Source: Spirochaetaceae bacterium (GTDB taxonomy: Bacteria; Spirochaetota; Spirochaetia; Treponematales; Breznakiellaceae). Taken from it: DNA of 9,230 bases. Where the stretch lies: NCBI GenBank assembly GCA_031278935.1, contig JAITJK010000121.1, forward strand, positions 1-9,230. Direction: 5' to 3'. Position 1 is the first letter of the stretch; every line of letters starts with the position of its first letter. This document shows positions 1-7,394 of the stretch, in pieces. Below the pieces are notes generated by a model. That model did not search any database and was not told the DNA's origin. It saw only the letters and a list, made by a program, of their open reading frames with translations. Made by a program: the position numbers and the translations under genes.

Positions 1-1135
1 GGCCGGGGATGGGGAATACACCCTGGGCGGTGAAACGGTCCTCTTTAGGCATGAGAAGACCTTTGTTTCCAAGAGCCTTTATGGCGTAAGCCTCAGTCCC
101 GAAGAGGCAGACCAATCTCTTGCGGAACTGAAGGCTGTGGATTATGTGCGTATTGGGGAACGTATGTATGTAGAACTCCTCCACGTGGCGTATTCAGGGG
201 ATAAGGATAGTTTCCTCGGCCTAGTCAAGAAAGCCCTGAGCGCGGAACGGACCTTGATTCTGGAGGTTGGAGACCCTGCCGTAGCCCGGGAGGCTTTGGA
301 ACTCACCAAGGCGGGCAAGCCGGTTCTGAATGGGGCGAATGCATCCAATTATAAGGAAATGAGCGCTCTGGCTACGGAATTCGGGGTGGTCTTAGGAGTC
401 AGCGGCGCCAATCTGGACGAGCTTTACGATACGGTTGCGGCCATTGAGGGGTTGGGAAACAAGAATTTGCTCCTCGATGTGGGCTGTTCCTCGATGAAAG
501 ACGCCTTTGCCAACGCTGTACAGATCCGCCGTGCGGCCTTGAAGGATCAGGATCGGGTCTTTGGGTATCCCTCCCTGGTTAATGCGGCGAAGCTGGCTCC
601 GGGGGATAGGGTTATGCAAGCCGCTCTTGCATCGATCTTCACTTTAAAATACGGTTCCATTATTATTATGAGCGGTATGAATTATGCCCAGGCCCTGCCC
701 CTGTATGGCCTTAGGCAGAATATCTTCACGGATCCTCAGAAGCCTATGAAAGTGGAACCGGGAATCTATCCCTTGAACGGTGCGGATGAAAACGCCGTAT
801 GCGGTATCACGGTGGACTTTGCCCTGACTTATTTCGTGGTTTCCGGGGAGCTTGAGCGTTCCGGTGTGCCGGTAAATTTGCTTATTTCTGATGCGGGGGG
901 GTATTCGGTTCTTACTTCCTGGGCCGCGGGCAAGTTTTCTGCCGGCACCATCGCCAAATTCTTCAAAGAAGCGGGGATTGAGGGGAAGGTCAAAAACCGC
1001 AACCTCATCATTCCCGGCAAGGTGGCGGTGCTTAAAGGTGAATTGGAGGAGAGTCTGCCAGGCTGGAAGATCATCGTGGGACCCAATGAGGCGGTGGCAT
1101 CGGTTAAATTTCTCAAGGAGCTCAAGGTTTCATAA
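1..1135 (+). CDS. acsC: Corrinoid iron-sulfur protein large subunit, AcsC (5' end cut by window edge)
   Basis: Large (gamma) subunit of the corrinoid/iron-sulfur protein of the Wood-Ljungdahl pathway. With AcsD it carries a methyl group on cobalt from the AcsE methyltransferase to acetyl-CoA synthase in the cytoplasm. The frame is open from base 2 with no start, so about 377 C-terminal residues are visible. The family is about 445 residues long, so roughly 70 are missing, including the N-terminal 4Fe-4S (CxxCxxxxC) domain. The visible part starts near the conserved ETVLFRHEKTF stretch, runs through the TIM-barrel region (LLLDVGCSS, QIRRAALKD, FGYPSLV, LRQNIFTDPQKP) and ends in the corrinoid-binding domain (LLISDAGGYSVLTSWAAGKF, IIPGKVAVLKGELEE, GWKIIVGPNEA). 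These match Moorella AcsC as I remember it. A GTG at 137 is in frame but internal, not the start. AcsE follows after 84 bp on the same strand, so the two are probably co-transcribed. Confidence 0.95.
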   Translation, partial: AGDGEYTLGGETVLFRHEKTFVSKSLYGVSLSPEEADQSLAELKAVDYVRIGERMYVELLHVAYSGDKDSFLGLVKKALSAERTLILEVGDPAVAREALELTKAGKPVLNGANASNYKEMSALATEFGVVLGVSGANLDELYDTVAAIEGLGNKNLLLDVGCSSMKDAFANAVQIRRAALKDQDRVFGYPSLVNAAKLAPGDRVMQAALASIFTLKYGSIIIMSGMNYAQALPLYGLRQNIFTDPQKPMKVEPGIYPLNGADENAVCGITVDFALTYFVVSGELERSGVPVNLLISDAGGYSVLTSWAAGKFSAGTIAKFFKEAGIEGKVKNRNLIIPGKVAVLKGELEESLPGWKIIVGPNEAVASVKFLKELKVS

Positions 1136-1151
1136 GACTCCCTTGGGGAAA

Positions 1152-1180
1152 GCGCCGGTTAACGCCTTCGAATCCGGCGT
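1152..1180 (+). other. Intercistronic hairpin between acsC and acsE
   Basis: CGCCGG at 1153-1158 pairs perfectly with CCGGCG at 1174-1179 across a 15-nt loop; a G-T pair at 1152/1180 could extend it. No T-tract follows, so it is not a classic intrinsic terminator. GGTTAA at 1157-1162 can instead pair with TTAACC at 1194-1199, just before the acsE ribosome site, so two mutually exclusive folds are possible. It could be an RNA-processing or stability element, or chance. Confidence 0.4.
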
Positions 1181-1219
1181 GGTAATGCGTGTATTAACCT
1201 AATGAGGTAGGAGATAATT

Positions 1220-2005
1220 ATGGGTAAATTTATTACGATTGGAGAACGAATCCACTGTATTTCGCCGGTAATTCGTGCTGCTATGGAGACTCATGATCCC
1301 GCGCCCATCTTGAAACGGGCCAAGGAACAGTTGGATGCGGGAGCCACGTATATTGATGTCAATATAGGTCCTGCGGAGAAAACCGGGGTAGAACTGATGA
1401 AGTGGGCAGTGCAGTTATTACAAAGTGAATTTGACAATGTTCCTCTGTCCCTGGATACGGCGAATAAAAAAGCCATCGAAGCGGGGATTTCGGTGTATAA
1501 CCGTGCCAAAGGCAAGCCGATTGTCAATTCCGCCGATGCGGGGGATCGCCTTTCCTATATCGACCTGGCTGCCGCTAATGACGCCATTGTCATTTCCCTC
1601 TGCGCGAAACAGGGCGTTCCATCGAGTAATGAAGAGCGCATGACTTACTGTCAGGAGATGCTGGAACACGGTATGAACCTGGGGCTGGATCCCAAGGATA
1701 TGTGGTTCGATCCCCTGTTTCTGGTCATCAAGGGAATGCAGGATAAACAGGTGGAAGTCCTGGATTTCATCAGCCAGCTTCGGGATATGGACTTAAATTC
1801 CTCCGGGGGCCTTTCTAATGTTTCGAACATGATGCCGAAGCACATCCGGCCCATCATGGATTCCGTTATGGTCGCTATGGCGATTAAGTGCGGTCTTACT
1901 TCCGCCATCGTGAATCCCTGCGACCTGCGGCTCATGGAAACCATCAAGTCAGCGGATATTATCATGAATCAGACCTTGTATGCGGATTCATATCTGGAAT
2001 TGTAG
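1220..2005 (+). CDS. acsE: Methyltetrahydrofolate:corrinoid/iron-sulfur protein methyltransferase, AcsE
   Basis: Transfers the N5-methyl group of methyl-tetrahydrofolate to Co(I) of the corrinoid iron-sulfur protein, linking the methyl branch of the Wood-Ljungdahl pathway to acetyl-CoA synthesis. The 261 residues form one complete pterin-binding TIM barrel, almost the length of the Moorella enzyme (262). Conserved elements are IGERI near residue 8, LDAGATYIDVN at 38-48, SLDT with D79, VNSADAG with N103, WFDPL with D164, and GLSNVSN with N200. By alignment from memory D79, N103, D164 and N200 correspond to Moorella MeTr D75, N96, D160 and N199, the folate- and N5-contacting residues. The ATG at 1220 has an AGGAG 6 nt upstream (1209-1213). 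It lies 84 bp after acsC, whose product is its methyl acceptor. No convincing terminator follows. Confidence 0.96.
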   Translation: MGKFITIGERIHCISPVIRAAMETHDPAPILKRAKEQLDAGATYIDVNIGPAEKTGVELMKWAVQLLQSEFDNVPLSLDTANKKAIEAGISVYNRAKGKPIVNSADAGDRLSYIDLAAANDAIVISLCAKQGVPSSNEERMTYCQEMLEHGMNLGLDPKDMWFDPLFLVIKGMQDKQVEVLDFISQLRDMDLNSSGGLSNVSNMMPKHIRPIMDSVMVAMAIKCGLTSAIVNPCDLRLMETIKSADIIMNQTLYADSYLEL

Positions 2006-2073
2006 GTTGTAATTTTGAAAGACCCGCAGTGCGGAAGCGGCCCCTGGGCATTGTGAGCGTGAAGCGGGTAACT

Positions 2074-2142
2074 TGTCATTGCGAGGAGCGAAGCGGCGAG
2101 GCAATCCAGATGAGCAATTGCTTCGCTGTGTTCGTCATGATG
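2074..2142. repeat. REP-like interspersed palindromic repeat (degenerate right arm)
   Basis: The left part (2074-2110) begins TGTCATTGCGAGGAGCG and continues AAGCGGCGAGGCAATCC. I recognise it as a repeat family found between genes in many unrelated bacteria; its reverse strand reads as LDCLAASLLAMTS, a common spurious-ORF signature. The right part (2117-2142, ATTGCTTCGC onward, ending near GTCATGATG) is a worn inverted copy: GCGAAGCAAT from its complement matches GCGAGGCAAT of the left arm at 9 of 10 positions. It lies in the 195-bp gap between the convergent acsE and ferredoxin-like genes. A short inverted pair, ACCCGC at 2022-2027 and GCGGGT at 2064-2069, lies just before it. No other gene or clear terminator is visible in this gap. 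Confidence 0.7.
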
Positions 2143-2200
2143 AAATGATCGTTCATTCGCATAATGCGCGGACTTTTTGCCTCCCGTAGAACTCACGTTT

Positions 2201-2761
2201 TTATAGGGTCCGTTCATGCATAAGAGTGCCTTCGATAGAAAGGGTGACGACGGAGAGAGAATAGGTTTTCCCTGAATCATCCAGGGCCCTCCGTACTGCC
2301 TGTTCCATACCGGCACAACAAGGCACTTCCATCCGAATGACTCGTAGGGATTTGATGAGGTTCTCGTGTATAATGGCGCTGAGTTTTTCACGGTAATCCA
2401 CGGCGTCGAGTTTAGGGCATCCAATGAGGATGATATGGTTTTTCCCGAAGGCCTGATGAAAATGGTCATACACATAGGCGCAACAATCTGCCGAAACCAC
2501 CACATCCGCCTGGGCAAAAAAGGGGGCCTGTACCGGTACGAGCTTTATCTGTATCGGCCAGGGGGAACGGGTAAGTTCCTGGACTTCCTGGGTGATGGCT
2601 CCTTGCGGGCAAACCGGTATACAATTGCCCAGCCCGTCGCAATAAGCCTCATGAAGAAGGCGCGCTTTACCTTCATGTATACCAATCGCTCCCTCATGGC
2701 AGGCTTGAGCGCATAAGCCGCAACCTGTGCAACGGTCTTCATGGATATGAATCCGTACCAT
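2201..2761 (-). CDS. Cysteine-rich 4Fe-4S ferredoxin-domain protein
   Basis: A 186-residue soluble iron-sulfur protein; no signal peptide or membrane segment is visible. The N-terminus carries a full cluster motif, C11-x2-C14-x2-C17-x3-C21 (CTGCGLCAQAC). A second, incomplete one follows: C41-DGLGN-C47-IPV-C51-P, with leucine where the second cysteine would be. The rest resembles a family found in anaerobes with the conserved blocks WPIQIKLVP (68-76), ADCCAY (C93, C94), GCPKLD (C115) and MEVPCC (C148, C149), giving 12 cysteines in all. The family's reaction is not known to me; electron transfer or redox sensing is inferred from the clusters. A GTG at 2782 would add seven residues, but the ATG at 2761 has an ideal AAGGAGG 5 nt upstream. 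It converges on acsE. The downstream pyridoxal kinase gene has its own promoter, so this gene stands alone. Confidence 0.85.
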   Translation of the reverse strand: MVRIHIHEDRCTGCGLCAQACHEGAIGIHEGKARLLHEAYCDGLGNCIPVCPQGAITQEVQELTRSPWPIQIKLVPVQAPFFAQADVVVSADCCAYVYDHFHQAFGKNHIILIGCPKLDAVDYREKLSAIIHENLIKSLRVIRMEVPCCAGMEQAVRRALDDSGKTYSLSVVTLSIEGTLMHERTL

Positions 2762-2766
2762 CCTTA

Positions 2767-2773
2767 CCTCCTT
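2767..2773 (-). promoter_or_regulatory. Strong ribosome binding site that fixes the start of the ferredoxin-domain gene
   Basis: On the minus strand AAGGAGG lies 5 nt before the ATG at 2761. It would sit inside the coding sequence if the in-frame GTG at 2782 were used, so it favours the ATG. Confidence 0.85.
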
Positions 2774-2920
2774 GATAACCACATTGAAATATATGTAGAA
2801 GTATAGGGCATTAGCCGGATGGAGTCGGTTGTATTTAGCACAAAAATAGCTGCCTATAGAATTCCCGTCTTTTTTATTTTTACTCTTTAACTACGTGGTA
2901 GAGCATAGGAATATTCACCC

Positions 2921-2968
2921 ACGCAGTCGGCGCTCACGGCGTCGTTCCGTAGGCGCCGTACCCTGCGT
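2921..2968. repeat. Long GC-rich hairpin downstream of the pyridoxal kinase gene
   Basis: Three nested perfect stems share one axis. ACGCAG (2921-2926) pairs with CTGCGT (2963-2968), CGGCGC (2928-2933) with GCGCCG (2953-2958), and ACGG (2936-2939) with CCGT (2947-2950), around a 7-nt loop. It starts 10 nt past the stop codon of the pyridoxal kinase gene (2979-2981). On that strand no T-run directly follows the stem, so it is not a textbook Rho-independent terminator. It may protect the 3' end, act with Rho, or be a copy of a genomic palindromic repeat. The rest of the gap 2762-2978 holds only the ferredoxin-gene ribosome site and an AT-rich stretch around 2866-2890. Confidence 0.65.
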
Positions 2969-2978
2969 TGCTACTTGG

Positions 2979-3794
2979 TTAGGTAAACAAGGTATTTTTT
3001 CGCCAATTGGTTGGATTCCCAGGACCAACCCATGAGTTAAGGGGAAAACTTCCCTCAAGATTTTGGCTAATGAATTTTTTTGCCAACACTATCGCGTCAT
3101 ACACGGATAGTCCGCGCGCCAAGCCGGAAGTAATTGCCGCCGCTACCGTACAACCCGCCCCATGGGTCCAGGTCGTTTTTATGAAGGGCCGTTTAATTAG
3201 TTCGAAATGGGTCCCATCATACAACAGATCAAGCGCTTCGGTGGGGTTAGGCAATTTGGAACCCCCTTTGATAAATACGTTGGCGGCGCCCCTGCCCGCG
3301 ATTATTTTTGCCGCTTCTTTCATCCGCTCCACCGACGCGATTTCTTCCATGCCGGAAAGTTGGGCCGCTTCGAATAAATTCGGCGTAACCACCTTTGCTA
3401 GGGGCAGTAATTTTTCTGCGATGGCCTGGTTTAATTCAGGGTTCAAGGCTTCATCGTTGCCTTTGCAAATCATTACCGGATCAAGGACATAATTTTTAAT
3501 ACTGTAAGCACTTATGTATTCACGGGTCAACTCAACTGCGTGAAACGTCCCCAGCATACCCGATTTCGCCGCCGAAACGCCTACGCCCTTAAATATCGTC
3601 TCCAGTTGCGCCTTGAGGGTTTGTTCATCAATGGGAAACACTCCATGAGCCCAATTATTATCCGGGTCCATAGTGGCGATAACGGTTACAGCGGTCATTC
3701 CATAAAGACCGTATTCCTCAAAGGTTTTTAAGTCCGCTTCAAGCCCGGCTCCCCCTGAAGCATCGGAACCGGCAATCGTCGCGATTTTAATCAT
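2979..3794 (-). CDS. pdxK: Pyridoxal/pyridoxine kinase of the ThiD-like two-cysteine type (PdxK)
   Basis: A 271-residue ribokinase-fold enzyme that phosphorylates pyridoxal or related B6 vitamers with ATP, salvaging the cofactor PLP. The N-terminus has the ThiD/PdxK signature IAGSDASGGAGLEADLKTF (7-25), then AAKSGMLG (75-82), LDPVMICKGNDEAL (104-117), VVTPNLFEAAQLSG (135-148), VFIKGGSK (173-180) and the anion-hole motif HGAGCTVAAA (211-220). C110 and C215, with H211, match the two cysteines and histidine of Staphylococcus/Bacillus-type PdxK (C110, H210, C214 in S. aureus), where a hemithioacetal forms with pyridoxal. ThiD proper usually lacks this pair, so pyridoxal kinase is preferred over HMP kinase, though dual activity is possible. 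The ATG has AAGGAG at 3801-3806, and a near-consensus promoter lies just upstream, so it need not be read from nrdJ. Confidence 0.88.
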   Translation of the reverse strand: MIKIATIAGSDASGGAGLEADLKTFEEYGLYGMTAVTVIATMDPDNNWAHGVFPIDEQTLKAQLETIFKGVGVSAAKSGMLGTFHAVELTREYISAYSIKNYVLDPVMICKGNDEALNPELNQAIAEKLLPLAKVVTPNLFEAAQLSGMEEIASVERMKEAAKIIAGRGAANVFIKGGSKLPNPTEALDLLYDGTHFELIKRPFIKTTWTHGAGCTVAAAITSGLARGLSVYDAIVLAKKFISQNLEGSFPLNSWVGPGNPTNWRKNTLFT

Positions 3795-3813
3795 AGAAAA
3801 CTCCTTGTAAAAG

Positions 3814-3842
3814 TTTATAGGATTTCTGTATCATACTGTCAA
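3814..3842 (-). promoter_or_regulatory. Near-consensus sigma-70-type promoter of pdxK
   Basis: Read on the minus strand, TTGACA (3842-3837) is followed by exactly 17 nt and then TATAAA (3819-3814): 6/6 and 5/6 matches to the housekeeping consensus at optimal spacing. Transcription would begin near 3807, about 13 nt before the ATG. The AAGGAG site (3806-3801) would then sit almost at the RNA's 5' end. The promoter lies in the 132-bp gap after nrdJ, so pdxK is a separate transcription unit. I found no convincing terminator for nrdJ in this gap. Confidence 0.75.
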
Positions 3843-3926
3843 TGTATGTCCAAGCAATGGTATTCCCTGCTCCTATAAAATAAGGGCCTTTTTCACCCCC
3901 CAAGGGAGTAGCTACAACACGGCGGT

Positions 3927-6900
3927 TTAACTACAACCGGTAGTCCCTCCGCAGGTGTCGCACTTCATGCAGGTGCCGTTCCGTACCAAGGTAAAGGAAC
4001 CGCAGGCAGGACAAGGATCTCCTTCATAACCCTTGATCCGGGCCTGACGTTGCGCCTCTGAGGCCTTGTCCGTGGGCGGTTGTGTGGGTTTTCCCTGCCG
4101 GGAAACGCGGGTTTCAGTTCCCGTCGCAAGAAGGTCCTCGGGTTTTATCTGCCCCAAATCGCTGCGGTTCAGGTAGCTTATGGCCAGGTCCCGGAAGATG
4201 TAGTCCAACACACTGGTGGCCATCTTCACGTAGGTATGACCCTGGACCAGCCCATTGGGCTCGAAGCGACTGAAGGTGAAAGCATCTACGTATTCTTCTA
4301 GGGGAACCCCGTACTGGAGGCCCAAGGACACTGCAATAGCAAAGCTGTTGAGGAGGCTGCGAAAAGCCGCCCCTTCCTTGTGCATATCCAAAAATATTTC
4401 CCCCAGATCGCGGTCGTCGTATTCCCCGGTACGGATGAAGATGGAATGCCCACCGATCTTGGCCTTCTGGGTGTACCCACTGCGACGGTTTGGTAGGCTT
4501 TTACGCCGGCTTTGGACCGAGGCCTTAGTTCTTTCCGAGGGACGCGACGTTGCGTTTAGTGTACGCTCCAAGTCCAGGATGGTATCCGCCAGAGGGTCTG
4601 TCCCCGGAGCAAAGGACGACAGGGGCTGGGACAGCTTGGACCCATCCCGGTAGAGCGCCACCGCTTTCAGACAACTCTTCCATGCAAGCATATACGCGCC
4701 CTTCACGTCCTCAAAGTCCGCGCTGTTCGGCATATTGATGGTTTTGCTGATGGCCCCGGAAATGAAGGGCTGCACTGCCGCCATCATGCCGATATGAGCG
4801 GTCCAAGAGATGGATCGCTTCCCCATTTTCCCCGAGGGCGTGGCGGTATCAAAGACGGCGTAATGCTCTTTCCGTAGCCCTGGGGCCCCCTCGATGCCCA
4901 TGTTGCCGCAGGTGTAGCCTTCCGCCTCCTCAATCTCCTCCTCCATAAAGCCCAAGTGCCGTAGCAAGCTGAATCCCGGAAGACTCCAGGTGGCCTCCGG
5001 AATATGCAAGGTCTTCTCGATGAAGTCTTTGCCTACAACCCAGGGACTGAACACCCCTTCGAGGCTGAGGGCGGTCTTGACCGACTCTTCCACCGAGGCT
5101 AAGGCATCTTCGGTGAAGCCCTTAGCTACAAGAGTCTCGCTGTTAATGCCCGGCGCGCCTGAAAAAGTTTTTCGTCCGGTGGCATAGGCGCTTATTTCGT
5201 CGATGGCCTCAGGGCTGTAGCCCAGGGCTTCCAAGGCTGGGGGAACCGACTGGTTGATGATCTTAAAGTGACCGCCTCCTTCAAGTTTCTTGAATTTCAC
5301 CAGAGCAAAATCCGGCTCTATCCCGGTGGTATCGCAGTCCATAAGGAGGCCAATAGTCCCGGTAGGGGCGATGGCGCTTACCTGGGCGTTTCTGAATCCT
5401 TGAGCCGTACCGAGTTCCAAGGCCCGGTCCCAGGCGGCGCGGACCGCCTCCAAAAGATAGAACGGACAAAATTCGCGCTCAATGCCTTTGGGAATCCGGT
5501 GCACCCCCTCGTATTCTTCCACCGAGGCCTTGTAGGCGGCGCGCCGGTGGTTGCGGATCACCCGGAGCATGGCCTCTCGGTTCTCAGAAAACCGGATGAA
5601 GGGCCCCTGTTCCACAGCCATACGGGCGGACTGGGCATAGGCTTCGCCGGAGAGGATCCCTGAGAGGGCCCCTGCCACCGCCCGGCCCGCTTCCGAATCA
5701 TAGGGAAGCCCCATGATCATAAGGAGGCTCCCAAGGTTGGCAAAACCCAGCCCCAGGGTGCGGTATTCATAGGAAAGCTCCGCAATCTGGGGGGAAGGGA
5801 ATTGGGCCATGACCACGGAAATCTCCAAGATACTGGTCCAGAGCCGAATGGCGTGAAGATAGGCTTCCAGGTTGAACATCCGTGTCTTCCGGTCATAAAA
5901 GGCACAAAGGTTGATAGAAGCCAGGTTGCAGGCCGTATCATCCAAGAACATATATTCCGAACAGGGATTGGACGCCCGGATTTCCCCCCCCGCCGGACAG
6001 GTATGCCAGTCGTTGATAGTGGTATGGTACTGGATACCCGGATCCGCACATTGCCAGGTAGAACGGGCGATCTGTTCCCAAAGATTGCGGGCCTTGATGG
6101 TTTTCTCGCTCTTCTTAGAAATCCGTCCCACCAGGTCCCAATCCTTATCGTCCAGGACCGCTTCCATGAATGCATCGCTTAAGCGCAGGCTGTTATTGGC
6201 CGATTGCCCGGATACGCTGTTATAGGCCTCTTCATCCCAGGCTGTAGAAAACACCACAGGGTTTACGGTCTTGTCTCCCTGTTCAAGACGCCGCAGCAAC
6301 TGGTACAGATAGGTAGAGGGAATCTGATCCCCCAGGGCGTTTCGCAGGGCTGTGGCCAGTTCCCGGTTTTTTTCCGTCTTAAACCGGTCAGTCTCAGGCC
6401 CCCGGAATCCAGCCAGGGCCTTCTTGATGGTGTCAAGGTGTTTCTTCACCATCCGGGAACCGGTAACCATGGACGCCACCTTATGCTCCTCCTCGGCTTT
6501 CCAGTCAATGTACTGCTCTACATCGGGATGATCCGCATCCAGAGTTACCATCTTGGCTGCCCGCCGAGTGGTTCCTCCGCTCTTTATGGCCGAAGCGGAC
6601 CGGTCCCCAATCTTGAGGAAGGAGAGCATCCCTGAAGAAACCCCACCACCGGACAAGCGCTCATTGGTCGCCCGCAGTCGAGAGAAGTTGGACCCTGTGC
6701 CGGAACCGTACTTAAACAGCCGAGCTTCCCGGGTAACCAAGTCCATAATACCCCCCTCGTTGACGAGGTCATCTTCCACGGATAGGATGAAGCAAGCGTG
6801 GGGCTGGGGCCGCTTATAGGCGCTGTCGGACTTTTTCAAGGTTCCATCCAGAGGGTCCACGTAATAGTGTCCCTGAGGAGGACCGTCAATCCCGTAGACC

Positions 6901-7373
6901 GCGTATAGCCCAGTATTGAACCATTGGGGGCTGTTCGGTGCGGCCATCTGGTGGGCAAGCATATAGCACGTCTCATCATAGAATGCCTTGGCGTCCGCTT
7001 CGGTGTCAAAGTAGTGGTGTTGCCGGCCCCAGTCCATCCAGGTATAGGCGAGACGGTGAAATACCTGCCGGGCGTCATGTTCGGCCCCGTCTTCGGGGAG
7101 CTGGTCAGCGGGATCCGACGCCGGTTTCTCCCCTTCCGGAAGGGCCCATTGCTTCCAGGCATACATGGTTTCCGTGGGCACTCCGGCCTTGCGGAAGTAT
7201 TTTTGGCTTATGATATCCGTCGCAATCTGACTCCAAAAGGCCGGGACGATCACCCGGGTATCCGCAAAGACCACCTTCTGATCCGGAGTGCGAATTTCAC
7301 TCTTCCGTTCCTCAAAACAGATGCCCTTATAAGGCCCATACCGAGGATCCGTAAATAAGCGTTCAATCTTCAT
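3927..7373 (-). CDS. nrdJ: Adenosylcobalamin-dependent (class II) ribonucleoside-diphosphate reductase NrdJ
   Basis: Reduces ribonucleotides to deoxyribonucleotides using a radical generated from adenosylcobalamin, so it works without oxygen. At 1148 residues it is the full length expected of the large fused NrdJ type. Landmarks are MAAPNSPQWFNTGL (143-156), the first active-site cysteine C194 (PHACFILS), FKYGSGTGSNFSRLR (220-234), the SGGTTRRAAKMV loop (265-276), the finger loop N469-P-C471-S-E473 with the thiyl-radical cysteine, the partner C482 (ACNLASINL), and APTGTIGLLMDCDTTGIEPDFA (669-690). A variable linker (about 915-970) joins a C-terminal TSCPD-like domain (975-1080). The protein ends in a cysteine-rich tail (C1121, C1124, C1135, C1138, C1141, C1147), probably metal-binding or re-reducing the active site. 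The ATG has a weak AAGGA upstream. A 9-bp-arm palindrome lies 21 nt before the start. No cobalamin-riboswitch box was seen. Confidence 0.97.
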   Translation of the reverse strand: MKIERLFTDPRYGPYKGICFEERKSEIRTPDQKVVFADTRVIVPAFWSQIATDIISQKYFRKAGVPTETMYAWKQWALPEGEKPASDPADQLPEDGAEHDARQVFHRLAYTWMDWGRQHHYFDTEADAKAFYDETCYMLAHQMAAPNSPQWFNTGLYAVYGIDGPPQGHYYVDPLDGTLKKSDSAYKRPQPHACFILSVEDDLVNEGGIMDLVTREARLFKYGSGTGSNFSRLRATNERLSGGGVSSGMLSFLKIGDRSASAIKSGGTTRRAAKMVTLDADHPDVEQYIDWKAEEEHKVASMVTGSRMVKKHLDTIKKALAGFRGPETDRFKTEKNRELATALRNALGDQIPSTYLYQLLRRLEQGDKTVNPVVFSTAWDEEAYNSVSGQSANNSLRLSDAFMEAVLDDKDWDLVGRISKKSEKTIKARNLWEQIARSTWQCADPGIQYHTTINDWHTCPAGGEIRASNPCSEYMFLDDTACNLASINLCAFYDRKTRMFNLEAYLHAIRLWTSILEISVVMAQFPSPQIAELSYEYRTLGLGFANLGSLLMIMGLPYDSEAGRAVAGALSGILSGEAYAQSARMAVEQGPFIRFSENREAMLRVIRNHRRAAYKASVEEYEGVHRIPKGIEREFCPFYLLEAVRAAWDRALELGTAQGFRNAQVSAIAPTGTIGLLMDCDTTGIEPDFALVKFKKLEGGGHFKIINQSVPPALEALGYSPEAIDEISAYATGRKTFSGAPGINSETLVAKGFTEDALASVEESVKTALSLEGVFSPWVVGKDFIEKTLHIPEATWSLPGFSLLRHLGFMEEEIEEAEGYTCGNMGIEGAPGLRKEHYAVFDTATPSGKMGKRSISWTAHIGMMAAVQPFISGAISKTINMPNSADFEDVKGAYMLAWKSCLKAVALYRDGSKLSQPLSSFAPGTDPLADTILDLERTLNATSRPSERTKASVQSRRKSLPNRRSGYTQKAKIGGHSIFIRTGEYDDRDLGEIFLDMHKEGAAFRSLLNSFAIAVSLGLQYGVPLEEYVDAFTFSRFEPNGLVQGHTYVKMATSVLDYIFRDLAISYLNRSDLGQIKPEDLLATGTETRVSRQGKPTQPPTDKASEAQRQARIKGYEGDPCPACGSFTLVRNGTCMKCDTCGGTTGCS

Positions 7374-7394
7374 ACTGATTCCTTATACTCACTC

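Noticed and set aside
1969..2517. Minus-strand ORF of 182 residues across the repeat and the ferredoxin gene
   Set aside because: It overlaps the well-supported ferredoxin-domain gene in another frame and contains the repeat-derived LDCLAASLLAMTS string, a known spurious signature.
2201..2782. Longer ferredoxin-domain ORF starting at a GTG at 2782
   Set aside because: The ATG at 2761 has an ideal AAGGAGG 5 nt upstream, which would be coding if the GTG were used; the family also starts close to the first cluster motif.
2921..2968. Rho-independent terminator of pdxK
   Set aside because: The stem is strong but is followed on the minus strand by GGGTGAATATT rather than a T-run.
3850..3926. Intrinsic terminator of nrdJ
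   Set aside because: Only three to five weak pairs could be formed near the T-rich stretch; no stable stem directly precedes it.
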